Shown here: positions 45,180-54,369 of the stretch, in pieces | Numbering within the stretch: the first letter of the stretch is position 1 | Layout of the letters: every line of letters begins with the position of its first letter | Source of the DNA: Breoghania sp. | GTDB taxonomy: Bacteria > Pseudomonadota > Alphaproteobacteria > Rhizobiales > Stappiaceae | NCBI RefSeq assembly: GCF_963674635.1 | Contig: NZ_OY771475.1 | Coordinates: 992,001 to 1,056,000 of the forward strand | DNA: 64,000 nt | Reading direction: 5' to 3' | Translations under genes and position numbers: made by a program | Notes under the pieces: generated by a model | Databases searched by the model: none | Seen by the model: only the letters and a program-made list of their open reading frames with translations | Told to the model about the DNA's origin: nothing

Positions 45180-46754
45180 TTAGTGCCCTCCTCCACCTCC
45201 CCCGCTGAGCCCCTGTGGTTTCTTGACGAAGACGAGCGCCACCAGAAGGCCGACAAAGAGCAGGGTGAGAACGAAGAAGAGATCCGCAAAGGACATCAGG
45301 AAGGCATCCCGGCTCACGAGGTTTGAAACCGTGATCAGTGCGGCCTTTTCCGCCGAGGGGCCAAGCGCCCCAAAGGCATGGGCCATGCCGGCCATGGTCT
45401 CGTTCACCATGTGGCGCGACCAGTTCACGTTTTCCGCGATCCGTTCGTAGTGGAACGCCTGACGGTCGTTCAACATGGTGTTGATGACCGCAAGGCCAAA
45501 TGCACCGCCAAGGTTCCGCGTGAGATTGAAGAGGCCGGAGGCGTTCTTGATCATCTCCGGCGGCAACAGACCGAGGGCGATGTTGTTGATCGGCACCATG
45601 CAGATCATCAACGAGCAACCGCGCAGGATCTGCGGAATAAACAGCTCCCAGAAGTCCCACTCCGCCGTGATTCCGGTGACCATCCAGGTGCCGAGCGCGA
45701 AGCCGGAAAAACCGAGCGCCATCATCACCCTTGGATCGAGCACACTCATCAGACGGCCCGCAATCGGCGCCGTCAGGAACATGGCTGCCCCACTCACGAA
45801 CATGGTTTCGCCGATCTGGAGCGCGTTGTAGTCGCGTATGCCGGCCAGATAGACAGGATAGAGATAGGTAAGCCCGTAAAGCCCGATGCCCATGGTGAAG
45901 CTGAACAGGCTGCCCATTGCGAAATTCGTATCCGAAAAGGCCCTAAGATCGACGATCGGTTCTTCGGCCGTAAAGGCGCGCCAGAAGAAGAGAAAGCCGC
46001 CGACGGCCGAAGCGATCGCGAAGACCAGGATAATTTCGCTCTGGAACCAGTCTTCCTTGGATCCCTCCTCCAGCACGTATTCAAGCGAGCCTAGGAAGAC
46101 AGCGAGACCTGCAAGCCCGGCCCAGTCGAGCTTTTCGAGAAGTGAGGGATCGGGTTCGTCGAAGTCAATCAGCACGATGGCCGCGATGGTGACGAGAATG
46201 CCCGGCACCACATTGATCAGGAACAGCCAGTGCCAGGAGGCGAATTCGGTCAGGTAGCCGCCGAGCGTCGGGCCAATCGTGGGCGCAAGCGTCGCCACGA
46301 GGCCGATGATCGGCGAGACGATATTGAATTTCGCGCGCGGGAAAATGAGGTAGGCGGTCGCGAAAACCGTCGGAATCATGCCGCCGCCAATGAAACCCTG
46401 CAGCGCGCGGTAGATGATCATCTCGTTGATGGTCGTCGCCGTCGAGCACAGGAGGCTCATGATCGTGAAGCCGCCCGCTGAGATCGCGAACATCCAGCGG
46501 GTCGACAACATCCGCGAGAGATAGCCCGACAACGGGATCATGACGACCTCCGCGATCAGGTAACTCGTCTGCACCCACGGAATTTCGTCCGACGACGCAC
46601 TGAGGCCGGACTGGATATCGCTGAGGGAAGCGGAGACGATCTGGATATCCAGGATCGCCATGAACATGCCGAAGACCATGCACATGAAGGTGAAGAGCTT
46701 TCGCCCGTCGATATGCTCGTCTTCCGGCGCGCCGGTCCGCGATTGGCTGCTCAT
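45180..46754 (-). CDS. DHA2-family MFS multidrug efflux transporter (EmrB-like)
   Basis: This 524-residue protein has 14 predicted membrane helices and the DHA2 signature region (MVFGMFMAILDIQIVSASL, WVQTSYLIAEVVMIPLSGYLS, RALQGFIGGGMIPTVFATAYL, GPTLGGYLTEFASWHWLFLIN). It ends in an unusual Gly-rich tail GGGGGGH. With the HlyD-type protein encoded 12 bases upstream it should form a tripartite pump with an outer-membrane channel. It is presumably controlled by the divergent TetR regulator. Confidence 0.92.
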   Translation of the reverse strand: MSSQSRTGAPEDEHIDGRKLFTFMCMVFGMFMAILDIQIVSASLSDIQSGLSASSDEIPWVQTSYLIAEVVMIPLSGYLSRMLSTRWMFAISAGGFTIMSLLCSTATTINEMIIYRALQGFIGGGMIPTVFATAYLIFPRAKFNIVSPIIGLVATLAPTIGPTLGGYLTEFASWHWLFLINVVPGILVTIAAIVLIDFDEPDPSLLEKLDWAGLAGLAVFLGSLEYVLEEGSKEDWFQSEIILVFAIASAVGGFLFFWRAFTAEEPIVDLRAFSDTNFAMGSLFSFTMGIGLYGLTYLYPVYLAGIRDYNALQIGETMFVSGAAMFLTAPIAGRLMSVLDPRVMMALGFSGFALGTWMVTGITAEWDFWELFIPQILRGCSLMICMVPINNIALGLLPPEMIKNASGLFNLTRNLGGAFGLAVINTMLNDRQAFHYERIAENVNWSRHMVNETMAGMAHAFGALGPSAEKAALITVSNLVSRDAFLMSFADLFFVLTLLFVGLLVALVFVKKPQGLSGGGGGGH

Positions 46755-46766
46755 TGGATCATACGC

Positions 46767-48029
46767 CTAGTGCAGTGCCGCCGCCGTTGTCGCGCCCGGC
46801 GCGTTGCCAGTGCGGGTATCGACGCTGGCTTCAACCGACATGCCCGCCCGTAGGTGGCCGCGCGCAGCTTCCTCGGGTGAAACGGCGATGCGAACCGGAA
46901 CGCGCTGAACGACCTTGGTGAAGTTGCCGGTCGCGTTTTCGGGCGGCAGCAGCGAGAACACCGAGCCGGTCGCAGGCGAGATGCTCTCGACCGTGCCGTG
47001 GACCGGTTCACCGGGCAGCGCGTCGACCTCAAGGTCAACGACGGCGCCGGGTTCGATGCCCTCAAGCTGCGTCTCCTTGAAATTGGCTTCCACGTAAACT
47101 TTGGAAAGCGGGACCATGGCCGCCACGCGGCTGCCGGGCTGGAGAAGGGTTCCAATATCGACAGCGCGATTGCCGACGACACCATCCACCGGCGCACGGA
47201 TCACCGTGAAGCTCAGGTCCCGCATGGCCTTGGCAAGCGCGGTCTGAGAACTCGCGACAGCCTGAAGAGCCTCTTCGCGCTGGGCGCGCAACACATCGAT
47301 ATTGGCGTTGGCAAGCACCACGGCAGCGCGTGCGGAAGCCAGGTTGGCCCGGCTCTGCTTGAGCGCGGCCTCGGCGGTGTCGAGCGTGGATTGTGACGCG
47401 GTGCGTGTCTCCACGAGCCGCTTCTGGCGGGTATGGTCGGTGGTTGCCTTTTCATAGCTGGCGGCAGCGGAATCAACGGAGGCTTCGGCCTGGGTGACGT
47501 TCGCCTTGCCAGCTTCAATCTGCTTTTCGATCCGGACAACCGCTGCCTTGGCAGACGCGACCGCATTCTCCGCAGAACGAACGGCGAGCCTGTAGTCGCC
47601 ATCATCAAGACGGACAAGAACATCCCCTGCCCGGACGGTCTGGTTGTCGCTCACCTCGATCGCGGCCACGTGACCGGAGACCTTGGACATGATCGTGGTG
47701 ATGTCCGCACTCACATAGGCGTCGTCCGTGGTCTCGTAGAACCGACCATGGGTCCACCAAGTAAAGCCTTCATAGGCACCGAAGGCGCCGCCGAGAGCCA
47801 GAATGGCCAACAGAATGCGACGTGCCTTGTTGCCCCGCTTGGGCGGGCGGGTGCGACGCCCACCGCGCTTTGGCTCACTGGCTTCGAGCATCGGCGCGTC
47901 GTCGTTGTGCTGCGGAGCTTCGCCCTTGGCACCGGCGGCACCGGTCGGCAGTGCGTCGACCTTGGAACTTTTCGCCGTTGCGGGCTCCGGGGTACTGTCC
48001 TGCTTGCGAATGGGAATCGGGGAATCCAT
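46767..48029 (-). CDS. HlyD/EmrA-type membrane fusion protein
   Basis: This 420-residue periplasmic adaptor has a Lys/Pro-rich cytoplasmic N-terminus (about 1-60), one membrane helix (ILLAILALGGAFGAYEGF), a split lipoyl-like domain (AIEVSDNQTVRAGDVLVRLDDGDY and VIRAPVDGVVGNRAVDIG) and a long alpha-helical hairpin between them, then beta-barrel domains. The ATG at 48029 follows AGGAAA. It is the first gene of the efflux operon. Confidence 0.92.
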   Translation of the reverse strand: MDSPIPIRKQDSTPEPATAKSSKVDALPTGAAGAKGEAPQHNDDAPMLEASEPKRGGRRTRPPKRGNKARRILLAILALGGAFGAYEGFTWWTHGRFYETTDDAYVSADITTIMSKVSGHVAAIEVSDNQTVRAGDVLVRLDDGDYRLAVRSAENAVASAKAAVVRIEKQIEAGKANVTQAEASVDSAAASYEKATTDHTRQKRLVETRTASQSTLDTAEAALKQSRANLASARAAVVLANANIDVLRAQREEALQAVASSQTALAKAMRDLSFTVIRAPVDGVVGNRAVDIGTLLQPGSRVAAMVPLSKVYVEANFKETQLEGIEPGAVVDLEVDALPGEPVHGTVESISPATGSVFSLLPPENATGNFTKVVQRVPVRIAVSPEEAARGHLRAGMSVEASVDTRTGNAPGATTAAALH

Positions 48030-48154
48030 GACGATTTCCTGCGATGAGCGGTCGGTCCGGTATGCCACGGGCTGCACCTTGGTCTTTGAATTCGAGAAGC
48101 TGACCTACGTCTGGCGCAAAATCGCGCGAAGCCGACGATCGGGTCGTAAAATAG

Positions 48155-48175
48155 TTGACTGAACGGTTCGGTCAA
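48155..48175. promoter_or_regulatory. Probable TetR-family operator
   Basis: A 21-bp near-perfect palindrome with half-sites TTGACTGAAC and TTCGGTCAA is broken only at the centre and one symmetric pair. It lies 126 bases before the HlyD-type start, in the form typical of TetR/AcrR repressor sites. Confidence 0.72.
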
Positions 48176-48282
48176 TGCCTATATGTCGCATCTTCGCGGC
48201 GATGGCAAGAGCCGAAATCGCGAAACCATCTCAGATACGGCAGAAAAGGCACTCAGTCACGTGTACGGCACACCTAACGAAT

Positions 48283-48313
48283 AAGTCTTTATATACAATA
48301 GGATATAAGACTT
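48283..48313. repeat. AT-rich inverted repeat upstream of the TetR gene
   Basis: AAGTCTTTATAT and ATATAAGACTT pair with a single T bulge around an 8-base loop, followed by TT on the plus strand. It may be a terminator, an operator or a hairpin in a leader. Confidence 0.45.
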
Positions 48314-48436
48314 TTGCCGCGCATTCCCGATGCAAGGGAGATGTGAATTACGGACTGCGGGTGTCAAGCCTCCCTTCGGTCGCAGCCAATCCCGAATGAT
48401 CGACCGAAGGGCGCTAAAAGAATATAATGAAGTGGC

Positions 48437-49162
48437 ATGTGTTTCGGCATGAATGCCCAGAAAGCTGATGGCAATACAAACATGAGCGTTATGGATAAGG
48501 CAGAAAAAAAAGCGGCGCACCTTCGTGGTGCGAAGGAAACGCAGGCCCCTCTTGCACCGCAAGACAATGCAAAGTGCCGCCAGATTCTGGAGGGAGCGCG
48601 CACTGTGTTCCGCGCGAAGGGCTTTGACGGCGCGAGCATGGAGACCATTGCGCGCGAGGCCAATGTCTCCAAGGGGACCCTCTATGTCTATTTCGAAAGC
48701 AAGGAAGCGCTATTTGAGGCGCTCATTCTGGCCGACCGCCACACCCAGGCTGAGTCCCTCCTCAAATTCAACACCGAACACCCGGATATGGTCACAGACC
48801 TGAAGTCACTGGGGCGTCGTTACGTCCGGTTGATGGTCTCACAAGACAAGATCGCGACCTTGCGAATGGTTCTGGGGGCGGCGGAGAAATTCCCCCAATT
48901 CGGTCGCCTCCTCTATGAGGCAGGTCCGGTTCAGGGCGCGATACGCCTCGGGGCCTATCTCGATACCTGTGTCGCCGCCGGCAAGCTCAAATCCTGCGAC
49001 ACCGTCCGCGCGGCCGAGCATTTCTTCGAGCTCTGTGTTGCCAGCCTTGTGAAGCGCAGGATGTTCGGGATGATCAACACTGTCGAAGAGGCCGAGATTG
49101 AAAAGACCGTCGATCTGGCGGTTGATATTTTCCTGAACGGCTATGGTTCTGGAAAGTCCTGA
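48437..49162 (+). CDS. TetR/AcrR family transcriptional regulator
   Basis: This protein of up to 241 residues has an N-terminal extension (about 1-45), a TetR helix-turn-helix (GARTVFRAKGFDGASMETIAREANVSKGTLYVYFESKEALFEAL) and a helical ligand-binding C-terminal domain. It is transcribed away from the efflux operon, which it probably represses through the palindrome at 48155-48175. The start is uncertain: ATGs at 48437, 48449 and 48482 all precede the domain. Confidence 0.88.
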   Translation: MCFGMNAQKADGNTNMSVMDKAEKKAAHLRGAKETQAPLAPQDNAKCRQILEGARTVFRAKGFDGASMETIAREANVSKGTLYVYFESKEALFEALILADRHTQAESLLKFNTEHPDMVTDLKSLGRRYVRLMVSQDKIATLRMVLGAAEKFPQFGRLLYEAGPVQGAIRLGAYLDTCVAAGKLKSCDTVRAAEHFFELCVASLVKRRMFGMINTVEEAEIEKTVDLAVDIFLNGYGSGKS

Positions 49163-49206
49163 ACCGGAGCTTTCGGCAAAGCCGCTTTCCGCCCTGCCCG
49201 CGCCGC

Positions 49207-50025
49207 CTAGGCCTTGGGAGCCGGATATTCGATCACCATGCCGTCATGGGCGGGTTCGATGCCCTGCGGCAAGGTCTCAACCAATGTGTCGTAGTCCAGA
49301 TCGACATGCATATTGGTAAGGATCCCGCGCGCGGGCTTCATGCGCTCAAGCCAGTCAAGCGCGTCATCGAGCGAGAAATGGCTGGGATGGGTGCGCGGAC
49401 GCAAGGCGTCGAGGATCCAGACATCCAGTCCTTCCAGCGCTGACACGCTTTCCTCCGGGATTGCTTTGACATCCGGCATGTAGGCAAGACCAGCGATCCG
49501 GAAACCGAGGGCGTTGATCTCGCCGTGGTTGACCGCGATGGGCAAGGCGGTGATAGGCCCCCCTTCCCCAACGATTGTGACCGGCTCGCCGGGCGTCAGA
49601 CGTGCTTCCTCCAGGATGGGCGGATAGCCGGAACCGGGCGGTGTCGTAAAGCAATAGCCAAAGGCCGCATGCGCGCGCTCGGCGGTCGTCTCATCCATAA
49701 AGACAGGCACACGCGAGCGATTGTGAATCGCGATCTGGCGCAGGTCGTCGATGCCGTGGATGTGGTCGGCATGGGCATGGGTGTAGAGCACCGCATCCAG
49801 ATTTCCGACATCGGCATCGATAAGCTGCTGACGCATATCCGGGCCGGTATCGATGAGAACCTGCGTGCGCCCACCATCGGCTGCGATACGCTCCACCACC
49901 AGAGAACACCGGCGGCGGCGATTGCGCGGCTGGGAGGGATCGCAATGTCCCCAGTCATTGCCAATGCGCGGCACGCCACCTGACGAGCCGCATCCAAGGA
50001 TGGTGAAACGATAACGCGATGTCAT
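49207..50025 (-). CDS. MBL-fold metallo-hydrolase (PhnP-like)
   Basis: This 272-residue protein has the metal-binding HAHADHIHG (His 83, 85, 88 and Asp 87), an N-terminal GCGSSGGVPRIG typical of the PhnP/RNase Z-like branch, and later NHGEINALGFRI and HVDLDY segments. PhnP is a phosphodiesterase acting on ribosyl cyclic phosphates; relatives here are often lone and uncharacterised. The ATG at 50025 follows GGAG. It is 19 bases after tatD and likely in its operon. Confidence 0.88.
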   Translation of the reverse strand: MTSRYRFTILGCGSSGGVPRIGNDWGHCDPSQPRNRRRRCSLVVERIAADGGRTQVLIDTGPDMRQQLIDADVGNLDAVLYTHAHADHIHGIDDLRQIAIHNRSRVPVFMDETTAERAHAAFGYCFTTPPGSGYPPILEEARLTPGEPVTIVGEGGPITALPIAVNHGEINALGFRIAGLAYMPDVKAIPEESVSALEGLDVWILDALRPRTHPSHFSLDDALDWLERMKPARGILTNMHVDLDYDTLVETLPQGIEPAHDGMVIEYPAPKA

Positions 50026-50044
50026 ACCCGCCACTCCAGCACGC

Positions 50045-50848
50045 TCACGTTCCCTGAACAGCCGCCTTGCTGCGATCGACCTTGGCGAAGAGACGGTAGA
50101 AATTCTCTGTCGTGATCTTCGCCATTTCCTCGTAAGGGACGCCGTGAACCTCGGCGAGCACCCTTGCGGTGTTCACCACAAAAGACGGCTCGTTGCGCTT
50201 TCCACGGTTCGGCATGGGGGCGAGATAGGGCGAATCCGTTTCCACCAGCAGACGATCGGTCGGGATATCCGCCGCGACGGCGCGGATTTCTTCCGATTTC
50301 TTGAATGTCAGGATGCCCGAAAACGAGATGTGAAGCCCGAGCTCCACGCCCTTCATGGCCAGATCCCGGCCAGAGGAGAAGCAATGCAGGATCGCGGGGA
50401 AGAATCCGCGGCCCATTTCCTCGCTCAAAATGGCGATCATGTCGTCATCGGCATCGCGCGCATGAATGACCAGCGGCAACTGCGTGCGCCGGGCAGCCTC
50501 GATATGGCGGCGGAAGCCTTCGGCCTGCGCGTCGCGCGGGGCCTTGTCGTAGAAATAGTCGAGCCCCGCCTCGCCAATGGCCACCACCTTGGGATGGCCT
50601 TCGGCAAGCGCGACGAGATCGTCGGCGGTGATATCGAGTTCCTGGTCCGCATTGTGCGGGTGGGTGCCGACAGAGCACCACACGCAGTCATAGGTTTCCG
50701 CAATGGGGCGGATTTTCTCGAACTGCGCCACCCGCGTGGAGATCGTGACCATGGTCTCGACCCCGGCCGCGTTGGCGCGTGCGATGACCTCGTCCCGCTC
50801 CGCGTCGAAATCGGGAAAATCGAGATGGCAATGGCTGTCGACGACCAT
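50045..50848 (-). CDS. tatD: TatD family metal-dependent hydrolase
   Basis: This 267-residue TIM-barrel hydrolase starts MVVDSHCHLDF, which carries the first metal-binding pair, then has SVGTHPHNAD, IGEAGLDYFYD, VIHARDADDD, LHCFSSG and ETDSPYLAPMPNRGKRNEP. Family members are 3'-5' DNA or RNA exonucleases. The start overlaps the metG stop by one base (TAATG), so translation is coupled. Confidence 0.93.
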   Translation of the reverse strand: MVVDSHCHLDFPDFDAERDEVIARANAAGVETMVTISTRVAQFEKIRPIAETYDCVWCSVGTHPHNADQELDITADDLVALAEGHPKVVAIGEAGLDYFYDKAPRDAQAEGFRRHIEAARRTQLPLVIHARDADDDMIAILSEEMGRGFFPAILHCFSSGRDLAMKGVELGLHISFSGILTFKKSEEIRAVAADIPTDRLLVETDSPYLAPMPNRGKRNEPSFVVNTARVLAEVHGVPYEEMAKITTENFYRLFAKVDRSKAAVQGT

Positions 50849-52413
50849 TACGCCGTGCCCTCTTCCTTCGCTTCTTCGACGTAGCGCGGAAAGACGCCCG
50901 ACGGCTTGGGAAGCGAAACGCCCGGCTTGAGACGCCCGGTCTCTCCAAGAGAGGCAAAGCTGCGCGCGCCCTCGTCAAGAGCAAGAAGGTCGAGCAGCTT
51001 GGAACAGGAGGTCGGCATGACCGGCTGGGCCAGGATCGTCACCTGTCGGACGATTTCCGCCGTCACATAGAGGACCGTGCCCATACGAGCCGGGTCGGTC
51101 TTTTTCAGGGCCCAGGGCTCCTGGGAGGCGAAATAGCGGTTGGCTTCCGCGACCACGGACCAGACGGCTGCCAGAGCCTGATGGATCTCCTGCTTCTCCA
51201 TGGCCTTGCGGCATGTCTCCAGCAGCGCATCAGCCTGTGTGAGCATCTCCTTGTCGGCCGCGGAGAATTCGCCGGGCTCCGGCAGCACACCGCCAAGGTT
51301 CTTGCCGATCATCGACAATGAGCGTTGCGCGAGATTGCCCAGATCATTCGCCAGGTCCGCGTTCGTGCGATTGACGATGGCATCGTGGCTGTAATTGCCG
51401 TCCTGGCCAAAGGGCACTTCACGCAGCAGGAAGAAGCGGAGCTGATCAAGGCCATAATGTTCGATCAGCGAGAACGGGTCGATCACGTTGCCGACCGACT
51501 TCGACATCTTCTCTCCGCGGTTGAAGAGGAAACCGTGCGCGAAGACGCGATGCGGGGTCGCGATGCCCGCCGACATCAGGAAGGCGGGCCAGTAGACGGC
51601 GTGGAAGCGGACGATGTCCTTGCCGATCACATGAAGATTGGCCGGCCAGAATTTCTGCCACTTCGGATCGCTCTCATCGGGATAGCCGAGCGCGGTGATG
51701 TAGTTGGTGAGCGCATCAACCCACACATACATCACGTGCTTCGGGTCGCCCGGCACCGGGATGCCCCAGTCGAAAGTGGTGCGTGAAATGGAAAGGTCCT
51801 TCAGCCCCCCCTTCACGAAGCTCACGACCTCGTTACGGCGTTCCGACGGGCCAATGAAATCCGGATTTGCTTCATAGTGCGCCAGAAGGCGATCCTGATA
51901 GGCGGAGAGACGGAAGAAATAGCTCTCCTCCTCCACCCACTCCACCGGCGTGCCTTGCGGGCCGTAGCGGACACCGTCCTCGCGAAGCTCGGTCTCGCCT
52001 TCCTGGTAATAGGCTTCGTCGCGCACCGAGTACCAGCCGGAATAACTGTCCTTGTAGATGTCGCCATTTTCCAGCATGCGCTGCCAGATTGCCTGGCTGG
52101 CGGCATGGTGGCGCGGCTCGGTCGTGCGGATGAAATCATTGTTGGAGCACCCGAGCGCCGCCACCATCTCCTTGAACCGGCCCGCATTGCGGTCGGCAAG
52201 CTCGCGCACCGGCATACCCTCGCGGGCGGCGGTCTGATGCATCTTCTGACCGTGCTCGTCCGTACCCGTCAGAAAATAGACATCACGGCCATCAAGCGCC
52301 ATGAAGCGGGCGATCGCATCGGTCGCGATGGCTTCATAGGCGTGGCCGATATGGGGCACACCATTGGGATAGGAAATGGCGGTGGTGATGTAGAACGGCG
52401 TCGTGTCGGTCAT
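50848..52413 (-). CDS. metG: Methionine-tRNA ligase
   Basis: This 521-residue class I synthetase charges tRNA-Met. The HIGH motif is at 21-24 (VPHIGHAYE) and KMSKS at about 302-306. The connective domain lacks zinc-binding cysteines and there is no C-terminal tRNA-binding (EMAP-like) domain, as in the short type found in many alphaproteobacteria. It is part of the tmk-holB-metG-tatD-MBL run on the minus strand, a conserved order. Confidence 0.96.
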   Translation of the reverse strand: MTDTTPFYITTAISYPNGVPHIGHAYEAIATDAIARFMALDGRDVYFLTGTDEHGQKMHQTAAREGMPVRELADRNAGRFKEMVAALGCSNNDFIRTTEPRHHAASQAIWQRMLENGDIYKDSYSGWYSVRDEAYYQEGETELREDGVRYGPQGTPVEWVEEESYFFRLSAYQDRLLAHYEANPDFIGPSERRNEVVSFVKGGLKDLSISRTTFDWGIPVPGDPKHVMYVWVDALTNYITALGYPDESDPKWQKFWPANLHVIGKDIVRFHAVYWPAFLMSAGIATPHRVFAHGFLFNRGEKMSKSVGNVIDPFSLIEHYGLDQLRFFLLREVPFGQDGNYSHDAIVNRTNADLANDLGNLAQRSLSMIGKNLGGVLPEPGEFSAADKEMLTQADALLETCRKAMEKQEIHQALAAVWSVVAEANRYFASQEPWALKKTDPARMGTVLYVTAEIVRQVTILAQPVMPTSCSKLLDLLALDEGARSFASLGETGRLKPGVSLPKPSGVFPRYVEEAKEEGTA

Positions 52414-52538
52414 GGAATTCCTGTCATGCGCGGCGGGTCATGAACATCGCTCAAAACCCAGGCCGAACGGCATTGCAGGCGCGGCGCCGTCCGTATCCCG
52501 GTTCTTTCAACGTAAATGGCCGGCTGATCAATTCTCTC

Positions 52539-53615
52539 TCAAGCGGCAGGTCTTTCGCGCGCCGCCTCGCCAAGCGCCTGAAAGGCATCCAGAACCACCT
52601 GCTTGCGGTCCAGATTGAGCGCATCGGCGAGCGTCGCGGCCCGGGTGGTCTTTTCCCACACCTCGCTCCACCTGACAAGCACGGCGGGAGGCAGCCCCGC
52701 GGCCGCATCGTCACGAACACGCCGGTCGAGCCAGTCGCGCAGCAAATCGAGGAAAATGCGGTAGGATTCCTCGTTCTTTCGGTCACTCACGACATCCGCG
52801 AAACGGTGAATCTGGCGCAGATCCGGTTTGGGAAGCTGGCCGATGAGCCGATCCATACCGTTGGCGACCTCGATGCCGCCCGCATCCAGCAACTGGATCG
52901 CTCGGCGCAGAGATCCATCCGCGAGGGCTGCGGCATGGCGCGCCTCCTCGCCCGCCCGAGCGAACATCTCAAGCCCCTGAACGATCTCGTCCACGGTGAG
53001 CGGTTTCAGATCAAGCCGACGGCAGCGAGAGCGGATCGTGGGCAACAGCCGACCTGGGGAATGGGTGAGCACGAAGAACAGGCATTTCTCAGGCGGTTCT
53101 TCAAGAATTTTCAGCAAGGCGTTGGCTGCACTTGCATTCATGTCGTCGGCAGCATCGACGATACACACACGCCAGCCGCCGTAAGACGAGGTGGATCCGA
53201 AAAAGGACACCGTGCGCCGGACCTCGTCCACCGTCAGGAACGACTTGAAGCGTTTCCCCTTTTCATCCCAGGGGCGACGAAGATGCAAGAGGTCGCCGTG
53301 GCTGCCAGCAAGGATGCGGCGGACAGCCGGGTCTGCGCTGTCCACGGAAAGATCCGTGGCGAGCGCAAGATGCGGTGCGTCGCGGTCGGGATTGGAAAGG
53401 ACGAATCGCGCCATGCGCATGGCGAGGGTCGCCTTGCCGATGCCTTTGGGCCCGCCGACCAACCAAGCATGATGCAACCGCTGAGAGCGATAGGCATCGA
53501 GAAGCGTCATCTCCGCCTCGCGGTGGCCGACAAGCCGCATTTGCTCGCGTGGCAGCGGCAAGCCGTCGATGCGGTCGAATTCGGGCACCTGATCGGTGCT
53601 GGCGGTTGCGGCCAT
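52539..53615 (-). CDS. holB: DNA polymerase III subunit delta'
   Basis: This 358-residue clamp-loader subunit has an AAA+ fold with P-loop-like GGPKGIGKATLAMRMARF, SAANALLKILEEPPEKCLFF and the SRC motif (IRSRCRRL). The zinc-module cysteines of E. coli delta' are absent. It is 18 bases after tmk. Confidence 0.93.
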   Translation of the reverse strand: MAATASTDQVPEFDRIDGLPLPREQMRLVGHREAEMTLLDAYRSQRLHHAWLVGGPKGIGKATLAMRMARFVLSNPDRDAPHLALATDLSVDSADPAVRRILAGSHGDLLHLRRPWDEKGKRFKSFLTVDEVRRTVSFFGSTSSYGGWRVCIVDAADDMNASAANALLKILEEPPEKCLFFVLTHSPGRLLPTIRSRCRRLDLKPLTVDEIVQGLEMFARAGEEARHAAALADGSLRRAIQLLDAGGIEVANGMDRLIGQLPKPDLRQIHRFADVVSDRKNEESYRIFLDLLRDWLDRRVRDDAAAGLPPAVLVRWSEVWEKTTRAATLADALNLDRKQVVLDAFQALGEAARERPAA

Positions 53616-53633
53616 GAAACAGGGTCTCTCTCG

Positions 53634-54314
53634 TCAGCGTGCTTTCTTGCCGCGTGGGGCCGATACGCTGTCGGCCACCGGGCCAAGGCGCCCTTCTACC
53701 GTCTCGACGATGTCAGTTGCGACGAGATCCTGCCTGCGCGATCCGTCAATCACCACGCAACGCTCCGGTTCGCGCTCCGCGATGTCGAGAAATCTCTTGC
53801 GGCGGCTGGTATGAACCTCCAGCGCCTCGCGCTCGAAACGATCCTTTTCCGCCCCACCGGAGGCTTCGTCACGACCGGCGATGCGCGCAAGGCCCAGTTT
53901 CGGCGGCACATCGACAATGATCGTGAGGTCGGGAATGACACGCCCTACGGCCACATCTTCGAGCTTTTCGAGCATGGCAGGCTCAACGCCGCTCTCGCCC
54001 TGATAGACGCGCGTGGAATCGATGAAGCGGTCGCACAGGACCCATGTTCCCTCGGCAAGAGCCGGTTCGATCGTCTGGGCCACATGATCGGCGCGCGCGG
54101 CCGCAAACAGGATCGCCTCGGCTTCGGGACCAAGGGCTTCGGCGGCACCTGACAGAAGAACATGGCGCACGGCCTCCGCGCCGGTCGAGCCACCCGGCTC
54201 GCGCGTTGTCACCACTTTGACGCCGCACTGGCGCAAGTAGTCGGCCAGACGCTTTATCTGGGTTGATTTGCCCGCGCCCTCGCCACCTTCGAAGGTGATG
54301 AACTGTCCTCGCAC
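53634..54314 (-). CDS. tmk: Thymidylate kinase
   Basis: This 226-residue enzyme phosphorylates dTMP to dTDP. It has the P-loop FEGGEGAGKSTQ (about 8-19), TREPGGSTGAEAVR, the DRFIDSTRVYQG segment and a lid region RDEASGGAEKDRFE. It is a normal housekeeping copy that leads the tmk-holB-metG run. Confidence 0.95.
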   Translation of the reverse strand: MRGQFITFEGGEGAGKSTQIKRLADYLRQCGVKVVTTREPGGSTGAEAVRHVLLSGAAEALGPEAEAILFAAARADHVAQTIEPALAEGTWVLCDRFIDSTRVYQGESGVEPAMLEKLEDVAVGRVIPDLTIIVDVPPKLGLARIAGRDEASGGAEKDRFEREALEVHTSRRKRFLDIAEREPERCVVIDGSRRQDLVATDIVETVEGRLGPVADSVSAPRGKKAR

Positions 54315-54369
54315 TTGCCGCTTCCTTGGTTCCCGACCGTTCCGTCTTTATACGGGCTGAAAGGATCGG

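Larger units (their letters stand above)
48030..48436. other. Divergent control region between the efflux operon and its TetR regulator
   Basis: This 407-base region holds the palindromic operator at 48155-48175 and an AT-rich inverted repeat at 48283-48313. No gene is seen. Confidence 0.6.
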
